The notes beneath the pieces are model-generated. The model had not been told where the DNA came from. It ran no database searches and saw only the letters and a program-made list of their open reading frames with translations. Both the position numbers and the translations under genes were made by a program. DNA of 5,022 bases. Source: Pseudomonadota bacterium. Lineage in GTDB: Bacteria > Myxococcota > Myxococcia > Myxococcales > Anaeromyxobacteraceae. The stretch is from positions 1-5,022 of the forward strand of contig JAEZXM010000173.1 of assembly GCA_023419875.1 (NCBI GenBank), given 5' to 3'. Shown in pieces: positions 1 to 5,022 of the stretch; within the stretch, counting starts at the first letter, position 1, and each line of letters opens with the position of its first letter.

Positions 1-753
1 CCGCGACACCGCCGCGGCGTCCACCGCGCCGAGCGCCTCGGCCACCGCCGCGTCGGTCGGCGCCTCGCCCGCGGCGGCGCGCACCTGATCGAGCAGCGAG
101 AGCGCGTCGCGCATCCCGCCCTCCGCCTGCCGGGCGACGAGGCCCAGCGCGGCCGGGGAGAGGCGCATGCCCTCCTCGCCCGCGACCGCGGCGAGCCGGT
201 CCACGATCTGCTGGAGCGTGAGCCGCCGGAAGTCGAACCGCTGGCAGCGGGAGACGATCGTCTCCGGCACGCGGTGCACGTCGGTCGTCGCGAGCACGAA
301 CTTCACATGCGGCGGCGGCTCCTCGAGCGTCTTCAAGAGGGCGTTGAAGGCGCCCTGCGAGAGCATGTGGACCTCGTCCACCACGAAGACCTTGTGGCGG
401 TCGCGCGCCGGCCGGTACTTCACGCCCTCGACGATGTCGCGGACGTTGTCCACGCCGTTGTTGGAGGCGGCGTCGATCTCGACGACGTCCACGGCGCGCC
501 CCTCGGCGATCTCCATGCACGGCGTGCAGGCGCCGCAGGGCTCGGCCGTCGGGCCCTTCTCGCAGTTGAGGGCCTTCGCGACGAGGCGCGCGGCGGTGGT
601 CTTGCCCACGCCCCGCGGGCCGGTGAACAGGAAGGCGTGCGCGAGCTGGCCCGTCCGGAGCGCGTTGGAGAGCGTCCGCACCACGTGATCCTGCCCCGAC
701 ATCTCGCCGAAGCGCTGGGGCCGGTACTTGCGGGCGAGGACGAGATAGGACAT
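1..753 (-). CDS. dnaX: DNA polymerase III subunit gamma/tau, N-terminal part (cut by window edge)
   Basis: This is the AAA+ motor subunit of the clamp loader, which uses ATP to open and load the beta sliding clamp at primer-template junctions. The 251 codons seen hold the nucleotide-binding domain and lid. The N-terminus MSYLVLARKYRPQRF is the family hallmark. Walker A is GPRGVGKT (45-52). The zinc-module cysteines C64, C73, C76 and C79 fall at the same numbers as in E. coli DnaX. Walker B is VFVVDEVHML (122-131, D126/E127). Sensor 1 is ATTD (155-158), the SRC arginine finger is R169, and sensor 2 is GGMRD with R215. The reading frame is intact to the left edge, so the C-terminal tau/gamma region and any frameshift site lie outside. 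The ATG at 753-751 fits the family N-terminus exactly, although no clear Shine-Dalgarno precedes it. The gene lies 35 bp downstream of the SRP RNA gene, and ybaB/ebfC and recR would be the expected next genes. Confidence 0.97.
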   Translation of the reverse strand, partial: MSYLVLARKYRPQRFGEMSGQDHVVRTLSNALRTGQLAHAFLFTGPRGVGKTTAARLVAKALNCEKGPTAEPCGACTPCMEIAEGRAVDVVEIDAASNNGVDNVRDIVEGVKYRPARDRHKVFVVDEVHMLSQGAFNALLKTLEEPPPHVKFVLATTDVHRVPETIVSRCQRFDFRRLTLQQIVDRLAAVAGEEGMRLSPAALGLVARQAEGGMRDALSLLDQVRAAAGEAPTDAAVAEALGAVDAAAVSR

Positions 754-788
754 GGCGCACGGAGCTCGATCGGGCGTCTAAACTACAC

Positions 789-897
789 GAGCCGGCCCAC
801 AATCCCCGGGCGCACGGAGAACCACCTACCGTTGCTCCCTTCCGGGCCTGGCGGGGTTCGACGGCCCCCACGTCGCCCGAGGATTCTGGGCCGGCTC
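789..897 (-). ncRNA. ffs: Small (4.5S-type) signal recognition particle RNA
   Basis: This is the RNA scaffold of the bacterial signal recognition particle. It binds Ffh and FtsY and targets nascent membrane proteins. Read on the minus strand, the two ends (887-897 and 789-799) pair perfectly over 11 bp. After one mismatch the helix continues through a further 12 bp with one G-U wobble, giving a long hairpin of about 109 nt. The apex carries the diagnostic Ffh-binding helix 8: GCCAGGCCCGGAAGGGAGCA, with the GGAA tetraloop complementary to 840-843 and the flanking internal loops. There is no room for an Alu domain, so this is the short 4.5S form. The mature ends are inferred from the helix and may be off by a few bases. 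The gene lies between tRNA-Ser(GGA) and dnaX on the same strand, as the homologous scr gene does in B. subtilis. Confidence 0.95.
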
Positions 898-900
898 ACA

Positions 901-933
901 GCGGTGAAACCGCCGGCTTCCCACCTTCTATAA
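901..933 (-). promoter_or_regulatory. Possible -10 element and leader hairpin upstream of ffs
   Basis: In the 58-bp gap between tRNA-Ser(GGA) and the SRP RNA, the minus strand reads CTTATAGAAGG. A TATAGA -10-like hexamer is at 932-927, about 30 bp before the mature SRP 5' end. No convincing -35 lies at 16-18 bp spacing. Between this hexamer and ffs sits a short perfect hairpin (GCGGT-TTC-ACCGC, 913-901). It could be a 5' leader removed by processing, or chance. The SRP RNA may instead be cut from a longer transcript that includes the tRNAs. Confidence 0.3.
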
Positions 934-954
934 GGCTGATCGACGTTCGAAGCT

Positions 955-1042
<88 letters not shown>

Positions 1043-1050
1043 TGATCTAC

Positions 1051-1107
1051 ATGGGGGAACCTCAGCTCCCCACTGCTTCGCGTGGGGAGCTTCGGCTCCC
1101 CCAACCC
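1051..1107. repeat. Inverted pair of a ~22-bp palindromic repeat (competing hairpins)
   Basis: A GTGGGGAGCT-type unit at 1082-1103 recurs inverted at 1052-1073, with 19 of 22 positions identical. Two mutually exclusive stems result. One is a perfect 10-bp stem, AGCTCCCCAC (1064-1073) with GTGGGGAGCT (1082-1091), around an 8-nt loop. The other is a perfect 7-bp stem, GGGGAGC/GCTCCCC (1084-1101), with a TTCG loop on the plus strand (cUUCGg type) or CGAA on the minus strand. Neither is followed by a T-run, so neither is a standard intrinsic terminator. The spacer between the tRNAs (1043-1233) shows no plausible gene. This looks like REP-like repeat DNA, though genome-wide copy number is unknown. 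Confidence 0.65.
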
Positions 1108-1120
1108 CCCTGCTCGCTCC

Positions 1121-1139
1121 GGGCCAGCAAAGCTGGCCC
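1121..1139. repeat. Perfect 8-bp hairpin between the tRNA-Ser genes
   Basis: GGGCCAGC (1121-1128) and GCTGGCCC (1132-1139) form a perfect 8-bp stem around a 3-nt AAA loop (TTT on the minus strand). It is flanked on both sides by CTCGCT-containing copies (1113-1118 and 1143-1148). It stands midway between the two units of the GTGGGGAG repeat. Without a following T-run it is unlikely to be an intrinsic terminator on either strand. Confidence 0.6.
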
Positions 1140-1171
1140 TTCGCTCGCTGGGTCAACTGCCCTCTGTTTCC

Positions 1172-1200
1172 CGTGGGGAGTGCTCGGCTCCCCCGAACCC
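1172..1200. repeat. Second direct copy of the CGTGGGGAG...CTCCCCC repeat
   Basis: This 29-bp segment starts CGTGGGGAG and ends in CTCCCCC-G-AACCC. It matches 1081-1107 except for a few changes in the loop and one inserted G. The arms GGGGAG (1175-1180) and CTCCCC (1188-1193) pair around a 7-nt loop. The arms are kept while the loop varies, as expected for a mobile or structurally selected palindrome, but three units are too few to prove this. Confidence 0.6.
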
Positions 1201-1233
1201 ATTGCATGCTGCGACTGCGACCTCCACGACCAG

Positions 1234-1322
1234 CGGAGAGCGAGGGATTCGAACCCCCGGTACCGTTGCCGGTACACCTGATTTCGAGTCAGGCGCCTTC
1301 GACCAGGCTCGGCCAGCTCTCC
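1234..1322 (-). tRNA. tRNA-Ser (anticodon CGA)
   Basis: This is a class II tRNA that reads the serine codon UCG, a common codon class in high-GC genomes. On the minus strand GGAGAGC (1322-1316) pairs with GCTCTCC (1241-1235), followed by discriminator G at 1234. The anticodon stem CCTGA/TCAGG encloses the loop CTCGAAA, with anticodon CGA at 1286-1284. The variable arm GTACCG/CGGTAC with a GCAA loop and the GGTTCGAATCC T-loop region are almost the same as in the neighbouring tRNA-Ser(GGA), which suggests shared descent or gene conversion. The D arm contains GCC...GGC. CCA is not encoded (CTG follows the discriminator). A plausible promoter lies just upstream. Confidence 0.96.
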
Positions 1323-1335
1323 GGACCGACGCGCG

Positions 1336-1364
1336 GATGTAACCGATCTGGCTGGGCGTGCCAA
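1336..1364 (-). promoter_or_regulatory. Probable promoter of tRNA-Ser(CGA)
   Basis: In the 55-bp gap after tadA, the minus strand has TTGGCA (1364-1359), five of six matches to the sigma-70 -35 consensus. It is followed by a 16-17 bp spacer and a weaker -10, TTACAT or TACATC (1342-1336). Predicted initiation is about 7 bp before the tRNA 5' end. The transcript could continue through tRNA-Ser(GGA), and possibly ffs, because no intrinsic terminator with a T-run is visible between them. Confidence 0.42.
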
Positions 1365-1377
1365 GGGGGAAGGCTCC

Positions 1378-1842
1378 TCACCGCCGGGCCCGGAAGAACT
1401 CCTTCAGGAGCGCAGACGCCTCCTCGGAGCGGAGCCCCCGCTCGACCGGGAAACGGTGGTTGAGGCGCGGGTCGTTGGTGAGGTCCTGGAGCGAGCCGGC
1501 CGCGCCGGCCTTGGGATCGGCGGCGGCATAGACGAGCCGGTCGATCCGCGCGAGCACCATCGCACCGGCGCACATCGCGCACGGCTCGAGGGTCACGACC
1601 AGCGTCACGCCGGTGAGCCGCCAGCGCCCGAGCGTCCGGGCGGCCTCCTGGATCGCGAGGAGCTCGGCGTGGGCGGTCGGGTCGCGGGCCGCCTCCCGGG
1701 CGTTCTTCCCACGGCCGACGATCTGCCCGTCGTGGAGCGCGACGGCACCGACCGGGACCTCGCCGGTCTCTCCCGCGTCGCGCGCCAGGCGGAGGGCCTC
1801 GTCCATCGCTTCGTCGAGGGTCACCGCCGTTATGTACCGCAT
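1378..1842 (-). CDS. tadA: tRNA-specific adenosine deaminase (A34 to I34)
   Basis: TadA deaminates the wobble adenosine of tRNA-Arg(ACG) to inosine so that CGU, CGC and CGA can be read. It works as a zinc-dependent cytidine-deaminase-fold homodimer. The 154-residue product is of normal family length. Zinc and catalytic motifs are present: HAE with H58 and the proton-shuttling E60, and PCAMCAGA with C88 and C91. Other family signatures are EVPVGA (28-33), the GKNARE region (45-50), DPKAGAAGSL (109-118) and RLNHRFPVERG (126-136). I chose the ATG at 1842. A GTG directly before it (1845) and another GTG at 1824, which would begin VTLDEA, are also possible. None has a clear Shine-Dalgarno. The gene starts the minus-strand tRNA/SRP/dnaX cluster and is divergent from the toxin-antitoxin pair, so its promoter region borders the TA operator. 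Confidence 0.95.
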   Translation of the reverse strand: MRYITAVTLDEAMDEALRLARDAGETGEVPVGAVALHDGQIVGRGKNAREAARDPTAHAELLAIQEAARTLGRWRLTGVTLVVTLEPCAMCAGAMVLARIDRLVYAAADPKAGAAGSLQDLTNDPRLNHRFPVERGLRSEEASALLKEFFRARR

Positions 1843-1890
1843 CACACCAGCGCCAGGTACGAGCCGTCCCGCGCGGAGGACCTGCGGAGT

Positions 1891-1919
1891 TTGCGCATGT
1901 AGTCACAAGTGACTACAAT
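1891..1919 (+). promoter_or_regulatory. Promoter of the antitoxin-toxin operon
   Basis: TTGCGC (1891-1896) and TACAAT (1914-1919, five of six matches to TATAAT) are separated by exactly 17 bp. Initiation about 7 bp after the -10 would fall at or next to the antitoxin ATG at 1926. The mRNA would then be leaderless, which agrees with the absence of any Shine-Dalgarno there. The spacer is occupied almost entirely by the palindromic operator. Confidence 0.6.
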
Positions 1920-1923
1920 GCGC
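1893..1923. promoter_or_regulatory. Palindromic operator of the TA operon (probable autoregulation site)
   Basis: The core is a perfect 9-bp inverted repeat, TGTAGTCAC (1898-1906) and GTGACTACA (1909-1917), separated by AA. The symmetry extends outward as GCGCAT (1893-1898) against ATGCGC (1918-1923), with a single extra A in the right arm. It covers the promoter spacer and -10 and ends 2 bp before the antitoxin ATG. Phd/YefM-type antitoxins commonly bind such palindromes and repress their own operon, more tightly with the toxin bound. That this antitoxin binds here is inferred from position. Confidence 0.7.
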
Positions 1924-1925
1924 CC

Positions 1926-2228
1926 ATGAAGACCGTCGGGGTTCGAGATCTGAAGACCCATCTCAGCGCTCACCTACGTGACGTGGAGCGCGGTGACGTG
2001 ATCCTGGTGACCGATCGCGGCCACGTGGTCGCCGAGCTTCGCCCACCGGGCGCCGCGCTATCGGCGCTCACCCCACGCGCCCTGGCCCGCCAGCGGCTCG
2101 TGGAGCGCGGACTGCTCCGTCCCACGGCATCTCCCGGCTCGCTCGCCTGGACCGCGCCGCTTCCGCGCCTCCTCCGGAGCGGAACCTCGAGAGAGCTCCT
2201 GGACGCCGAGCGCGAGGACCGGACGTGA
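1926..2228 (+). CDS. Type II antitoxin, Phd/YefM-like
   Basis: This is a 100-residue antitoxin, expected to neutralise the toxin encoded next to it and repress the operon. Residues 1-41 (MKTVGVRDLKTHLSAHLRDV, then GDVILVTDRGHVVAELRP) are the typical Phd/YefM DNA-binding and dimerisation fold: a short strand, the RDLK..L helix, then the ILVTDRG..VAEL hairpin. The rest is Pro/Arg/Leu-rich and probably disordered until bound. The C-terminus SRELLDAEREDR is acidic and helical, as expected for the toxin-binding segment. The ATG at 1926 begins the conserved domain and lies 2 bp after the palindromic operator. There is no ribosome-binding site, which fits a leaderless transcript. The stop overlaps the toxin start (GTGA, 2225-2228), which suggests coupled translation. 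A VapB role is assigned by partner, because this fold pairs with several toxin types. Confidence 0.85.
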   Translation: MKTVGVRDLKTHLSAHLRDVERGDVILVTDRGHVVAELRPPGAALSALTPRALARQRLVERGLLRPTASPGSLAWTAPLPRLLRSGTSRELLDAEREDRT

Positions 2229-2653
2229 CGGCGAACCTCTATGTCGAGACGAGCGCGTTGCTGCGCGTCGTGCTGGAGGGCGACGAGAACCTGCGGCCGC
2301 TCCTGCTCGGAGAAGGCCGCTTCACGTCCGCCCTGACGTTCGCCGAGGCCTCGCGCGCCGTTCTTCGTGCACGCCGCGAGGGCCGGCTGGACGCACGTGG
2401 CGCCCGTGAGGCAAACAAGCGGATCGCAGAGTTCGGGCGCTCCTGCGAGACGGTGGCCCTCGAGGAGAGCGTCCTGGAGCGCGCCGGACAGGAGTTCCCC
2501 GCGGAGCCCGTTCGTACGCTCGATGCGATCCACCTCGCCACCATTCTCGTGCTCGATGCCGCGGGCATCGACATCGAGGTGGCGAGCTGCGATCTGCGCG
2601 TGCGGGAGAACGCGGAGGCGCTCGGCTTCAGGCTTCTTCCTTCGACGAACTGA
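2225..2653 (+). CDS. PIN-domain ribonuclease toxin, VapC-like
   Basis: This 142-residue PIN-domain protein is of usual VapC length. The family cleaves RNA, often tRNA anticodon loops or the sarcin-ricin loop, using a Mg/Mn site built from acidic residues. The visible acids are E8 in LYVETSALL, E41 in TFAEASRA, D100 in TLDAIHLATIL and D123 in SCDLRVRENAEALGF. Position 8 is normally Asp (Y-x-D-T/S-S-A), so a Glu there is unusual and could alter metal binding. The start is the GTG at 2225, four bases inside the antitoxin gene, with no good internal alternative because the PIN strand begins at once. The 3' end overlaps the convergent radical SAM gene by 26 bp (2628-2653). The target is unknown. 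The tRNA-Ser genes nearby are not evidence of a target. Confidence 0.85.
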   Translation: MTANLYVETSALLRVVLEGDENLRPLLLGEGRFTSALTFAEASRAVLRARREGRLDARGAREANKRIAEFGRSCETVALEESVLERAGQEFPAEPVRTLDAIHLATILVLDAAGIDIEVASCDLRVRENAEALGFRLLPSTN

Positions 2654-4439
2654 CGCGACTGCCGAGCACCGGCACCAGCTCCGGATGATCCGCGCACGCG
2701 AGCCCGCAGGCGCGGCAGGTCTCGACCGCGCACTTCGGGGTGAGCTTCGCCCCGACGCCCCGCCGGAGCTCGCGCGCCAGGAACCTCTTGGTGAGCCCCT
2801 GGTCGATGAAGTCCCAGGGCAGGACCTCGCCCTCGCCCACCTCGCGCAGGACGAAGAAGTCCGGGTCGTGCGGCCAGCGCGGGAGCGCCTTGCGAACGTC
2901 GCCGCCGGTCTCGCGGTGGGCGAGCTCGAGCAGGTCCGCGCAGCGGCGGTCGCCGCGGGAGAGGAGCGTCTGCACGTACGCCTCGCGGGGCGAGAAGAAG
3001 TCCACCTCCACGCCGTGGGGCCGGAGCGTCCGCTCGAGAAGCTTTCGCTTCCCCTCCAGGCAAGCGCGGTCGTGCATCGGCACCCACTGGAACGGGGTCC
3101 AGGGCTTGGGGACGAACGGGTTCACGGAGAGCGAGATGCGCCCCATCCGCCCCCGGGCGCGCGCGAAGGGCAGCATCACCTCCTCGCGGATCCGGAGCGC
3201 GAGGTGGGCCATCCCGAGCACGTCCTCGTCGGTCTCGGTCGGGAGCCCGCAGAGGAAGTACATCTTCACGTGCTGCATGCCCTGCGAGAGCGCGGCGCGG
3301 GCAGCCTCGACGATCCGGTCGTCGGAGAAGTCCTTGTTCACCACCTTCCGCATCCGGTCGGTGCCCGCCTCGGGCGCGATGGTGATCGAGCGCTCGCCGC
3401 CTTCGGCCATGCGCTTCGAGAGCCCCTCGGTGATGGCGTCCACCCGGAGCGAGGAGGGGCTGAAGGTGCCGCCCACCTCGCCGATGAAGCAGGTGAGCGG
3501 GTCGAGGCCGGTGTAGTCGCTCGTGTCCGGGCCCACGAGGCCGATCCGCTGGCCGGCGGCGACACCCTTCTTCACCTCCGCGCGGAGGGTATCGAGATCC
3601 ACCTCGCGGTACGGCCGCTGCACGAACCCGGCGGCGCAGAACCGGCAGCCCCAGAGGCACCCGCGCGCCACCTCCGTCAGGAAGAGATCCCCGAACTGCG
3701 CGTCCGGGCTCTGCACCACCCGTGACGTCGCGACGCCGCGGAGGTCGGGAGCGTAGCGGCGCTCGACGCGGGCGGGGACTCCGGCAGCCGGCGCGAAGCG
3801 CGTCACCCAGGCGCCGTGCGGATCGCCCGTGTCGGAGTAGGCGACGTCGTAGAGCGCGGGCACGTAGAGGCCGGACAGCGACGCGAGCTCCCGCAGCAAG
3901 GCCAAGCGGGCCGGGCGGCCGGCGGCGGCGCGCCGGAGGAACGAGGTGAAGGGACCGACGAGCACCTCGCCCTCGCCGACCAGGAACGCGTCGAAGAAGG
4001 GCGCGACCGGCTCGGGGTTCATCTGCACCGCCACCCCGCCGGCGACCACCAGCGGGTGACGCTCGTCGCGGTCCGCGGCGCGGAGCGGCAGGCCCGCGCG
4101 GTCGAGGAGGGCGAGGACGTTCGGGTAGTCCTCCTCGAACGAGAGGGAGAACGCGACCACGTCGAAGGCGGAGAGGGGCCGGCCCGACTCGACCGTGCGC
4201 GGCGGACCGCCTTGCTCCGGGAGGAAGGCGCGCTCGCAGGCGGTCGCGGGGTCGTCGTTGAAGAGTCGGTAGACCGCGTGCAGGCCGAGGTTGGCCATGC
4301 CCAGCCTGTAGGCATTGGGGTAGACCAGGGCCACCCCGAGCTTCCCGCCGGGGTCTTTCCGGATCGCGCCGCGCTCGACTGTGGTCTCGGCTCGGGTCAC
4401 GTGGGTGGAGGGGTAAGGGAAGCACGCCGGCGACGCCAT
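2628..4439 (-). CDS. Radical SAM protein with N-terminal B12-binding-like domain, function unknown
   Basis: The product has 603 residues. Residues about 30-165 (GVALVYPNAYRLGMANLG; AFDVVAFSLSFEEDYPNV; VVAGGVAVQMNPEPVAPFFD) follow the cobalamin-binding-like Rossmann fold found before many radical SAM domains, but I see no DxHxxG motif. The radical SAM core runs from about 250 to 480, with cluster cysteines C261, C265 and C268 (CLWGCRFC), then TIAPEAGTDRMRKVVNK (353-369) and CGLPTETDEDV (397-407). A C-terminal cysteine group, C570, C575, C578 and C582 (KCAVETCRACGLAC), may hold zinc or a second Fe-S cluster. The architecture resembles the uncharacterised TIGR03960-type B12-binding radical SAM proteins, in shorter form. 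I chose the ATG at 4439. The frame is open further upstream to 4589, but that stretch is low-complexity Arg/Gly and would overlap the divergent gene. A GGGA about 8 bases upstream is only a weak ribosome-binding site. Substrate and pathway cannot be inferred. Confidence 0.9.
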   Translation of the reverse strand: MASPACFPYPSTHVTRAETTVERGAIRKDPGGKLGVALVYPNAYRLGMANLGLHAVYRLFNDDPATACERAFLPEQGGPPRTVESGRPLSAFDVVAFSLSFEEDYPNVLALLDRAGLPLRAADRDERHPLVVAGGVAVQMNPEPVAPFFDAFLVGEGEVLVGPFTSFLRRAAAGRPARLALLRELASLSGLYVPALYDVAYSDTGDPHGAWVTRFAPAAGVPARVERRYAPDLRGVATSRVVQSPDAQFGDLFLTEVARGCLWGCRFCAAGFVQRPYREVDLDTLRAEVKKGVAAGQRIGLVGPDTSDYTGLDPLTCFIGEVGGTFSPSSLRVDAITEGLSKRMAEGGERSITIAPEAGTDRMRKVVNKDFSDDRIVEAARAALSQGMQHVKMYFLCGLPTETDEDVLGMAHLALRIREEVMLPFARARGRMGRISLSVNPFVPKPWTPFQWVPMHDRACLEGKRKLLERTLRPHGVEVDFFSPREAYVQTLLSRGDRRCADLLELAHRETGGDVRKALPRWPHDPDFFVLREVGEGEVLPWDFIDQGLTKRFLARELRRGVGAKLTPKCAVETCRACGLACADHPELVPVLGSRVSSSKEEA

Positions 4440-4486
4440 GTGAATCCCGGCGCCCGAGGCCCTAGTCGGGTTCCGGGCTCCCGCTC

Positions 4487-4492
4487 TAGAAT
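4487..4492 (+). promoter_or_regulatory. Possible -10 element of the exported thioredoxin-fold gene
   Basis: The 65-bp divergent intergenic region (4440-4504) contains TAGAAT, five of six matches to the -10 consensus, 12 bp before the ATG at 4505. No recognisable -35 lies at normal spacing. If used, transcription would begin only about 5 bases before the start codon. No Shine-Dalgarno is present there either. Confidence 0.28.
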
Positions 4493-4504
4493 CCGCCTGC
4501 CACC

Positions 4505-5022
4505 ATGCTCCCACGCCCCATCGCCCTCCTCCTCGCCCTCGTCCTCGCCGCCCTCCCGACCGTCCCCCGCGCAGCGCCGCCCGCCGCAACCCGCGCGACC
4601 GAGGAGCTCGACGTGCTCCTCGACGAGCTGGCGCTCCCGCGGATCGGCTTCGAGCAGCGGCAGATCCTCCTGCGCTGGGCGACCGGCGATTACTGCTACT
4701 GCGGGTGCCCGCACTCGGTCGGGAGCTGCCTCCTCAGGCACAAGCCGTGCAGGCACGCGAAGCGGATGGTGCGGCTCGCGGCGGGCGTGCTCGCGGAGGA
4801 CCCGAAGGCGAAGCTCGACGTGGTGCAGGGGTTCGTGACCCGGTACTACGCGTCGTTCGACACGCGCGCGAAGCTCGACGTCGAGTCGTACGGCCCGCCG
4901 CTCGGCGACGAGAAGGCGCCGGTGACGCTCGTCGTCTTCTCGGACTTCACCTGCCCGTACTGCAAGGCGACGCAGCCGGTGCTGGAGGAGTTCGTGAACG
5001 CGTCCGCCGGGAAGGTGAAGCT
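4505..5022 (+). CDS. Exported DsbA-like thioredoxin-fold protein with N-terminal Cys-rich domain (cut by window edge)
   Basis: 172 codons are seen and the frame is open to the right edge. Residues 1-24 form a signal peptide: Arg at 4, a Leu/Ala-rich core, and an AxA-like cleavage region near RAA-PPAA. A short domain with five cysteines follows: C64, C66, C68, C75 and C82 (YCYCGCPHS, then SCLLRHKPC), followed by a basic helix (RHAKRM). After a helical linker, LDVESYGPPLGDEKAPVTLVVFSDFTCPYCK matches the start of a DsbA-type thioredoxin fold, with active-site CPYC at 150-153. The enzyme probably acts in the periplasm or at the cell surface in thiol oxidation, isomerisation or reduction. The CYCGC cluster recalls the short PCYCGC motif of some exported proteins and could bind metal or act as a redox relay. 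That part is inference. It lies divergent from the radical SAM gene across 65 bp. Start choice rests on the signal peptide beginning directly at this ATG. Confidence 0.85.
   Translation, partial: MLPRPIALLLALVLAALPTVPRAAPPAATRATEELDVLLDELALPRIGFEQRQILLRWATGDYCYCGCPHSVGSCLLRHKPCRHAKRMVRLAAGVLAEDPKAKLDVVQGFVTRYYASFDTRAKLDVESYGPPLGDEKAPVTLVVFSDFTCPYCKATQPVLEEFVNASAGKVK

Noticed and set aside
274..933. 219-codon open frame on the plus strand opposite dnaX and ffs
   Set aside because: It is antisense to a clear DnaX frame and runs through the SRP RNA. The product is low-complexity Arg/His/Ala/Val with no recognisable domain.
1084..1101. Intrinsic terminator downstream of tRNA-Ser(CGA)
   Set aside because: The stem is strong, but no T-run follows on either strand, so it is annotated as a repeat.
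1051..1281. Small ORFs in the inter-tRNA spacer, both strands
   Set aside because: They run into the tRNA genes and palindromes and have no coding signature or homology that I recognise.
1289..1906. 205-codon minus-strand frame overlapping tadA
   Set aside because: It is an alternative frame with an Arg/Pro-rich product. The tadA frame carries the complete deaminase motifs.
2367..3725. 452-codon plus-strand open frame opposite the radical SAM gene
   Set aside because: It is an antisense shadow with no motif, and it overlaps both the toxin and radical SAM genes in the wrong frame.
2239..4425. 728-codon open frame on the minus strand overlapping the radical SAM gene and antisense to the toxin
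   Set aside because: It is an alternative frame of the same strand with an extreme Arg/Pro/Gly-rich product, while the other frame carries clear radical SAM motifs. Long empty frames are expected at this GC content.
4440..4589. N-terminal extension of 50 residues on the radical SAM protein
   Set aside because: The stretch is Arg/Gly low-complexity, overlaps the first 85 bp of the divergent gene including its signal peptide, and has no family counterpart. The ATG at 4439 is adopted.
3816..4838. 340-codon plus-strand frame across the radical SAM start and the exported protein
   Set aside because: It is antisense to the B12-binding-like domain, then out of frame with the signal peptide and CPYC protein. 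The product is Arg/Ser low-complexity.

Overview
The window comes from a GC-rich bacterial chromosome (roughly 70% GC by eye, with strong G/C preference at third codon positions). It holds core information-processing genes rather than an obvious mobile island. I cannot assign a lineage from the sequence alone. The base composition, a B12-binding-type radical SAM protein and a Cys-rich thioredoxin-fold exported protein would suit a deltaproteobacterium-like or Rokubacteria/NC10-like soil bacterium, but that is only an impression.

The left part (1-1845) reads entirely on the minus strand. In transcription order it holds tadA (tRNA A34 deaminase), tRNA-Ser(CGA), a roughly 190-bp spacer packed with G/C-rich palindromes, tRNA-Ser(GGA), the small SRP RNA gene (ffs), and the first 251 codons of dnaX (clamp-loader gamma/tau), which runs off the left edge. 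This resembles the conserved tadA - SRP RNA - dnaX order known from Bacillus subtilis (yaaJ-scr-dnaX-yaaK-recR). The theme is translation, protein targeting and replication housekeeping.

The middle part (1893-2653, plus strand) is a compact toxin-antitoxin module. A Phd/YefM-like antitoxin overlaps a PIN-domain VapC-like toxin by 4 nt. Directly in front lies a near-perfect palindrome between and over a -35/-10 pair, and the predicted transcript would begin at or next to the antitoxin ATG. The toxin carries Glu instead of the usual first catalytic Asp. Its 3' end overlaps the convergent radical SAM gene by 26 bp.

The right part contains a 603-codon radical SAM protein with an N-terminal B12-binding-like domain (2628-4439, minus strand). 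After a 65-bp divergent intergenic region comes the first 172 codons of an exported protein (4505-5022, plus strand). That protein has a CYCGC-type cysteine cluster followed by a DsbA-like thioredoxin fold with a CPYC active site, and it is cut by the right edge.

No CRISPR array, transposase, phage gene or large novel system is visible. The points most worth a second look are the palindrome family between the two tRNA-Ser genes, the leaderless-looking and self-regulated TA promoter, the E-for-D toxin, and the Cys-rich/DsbA fusion.
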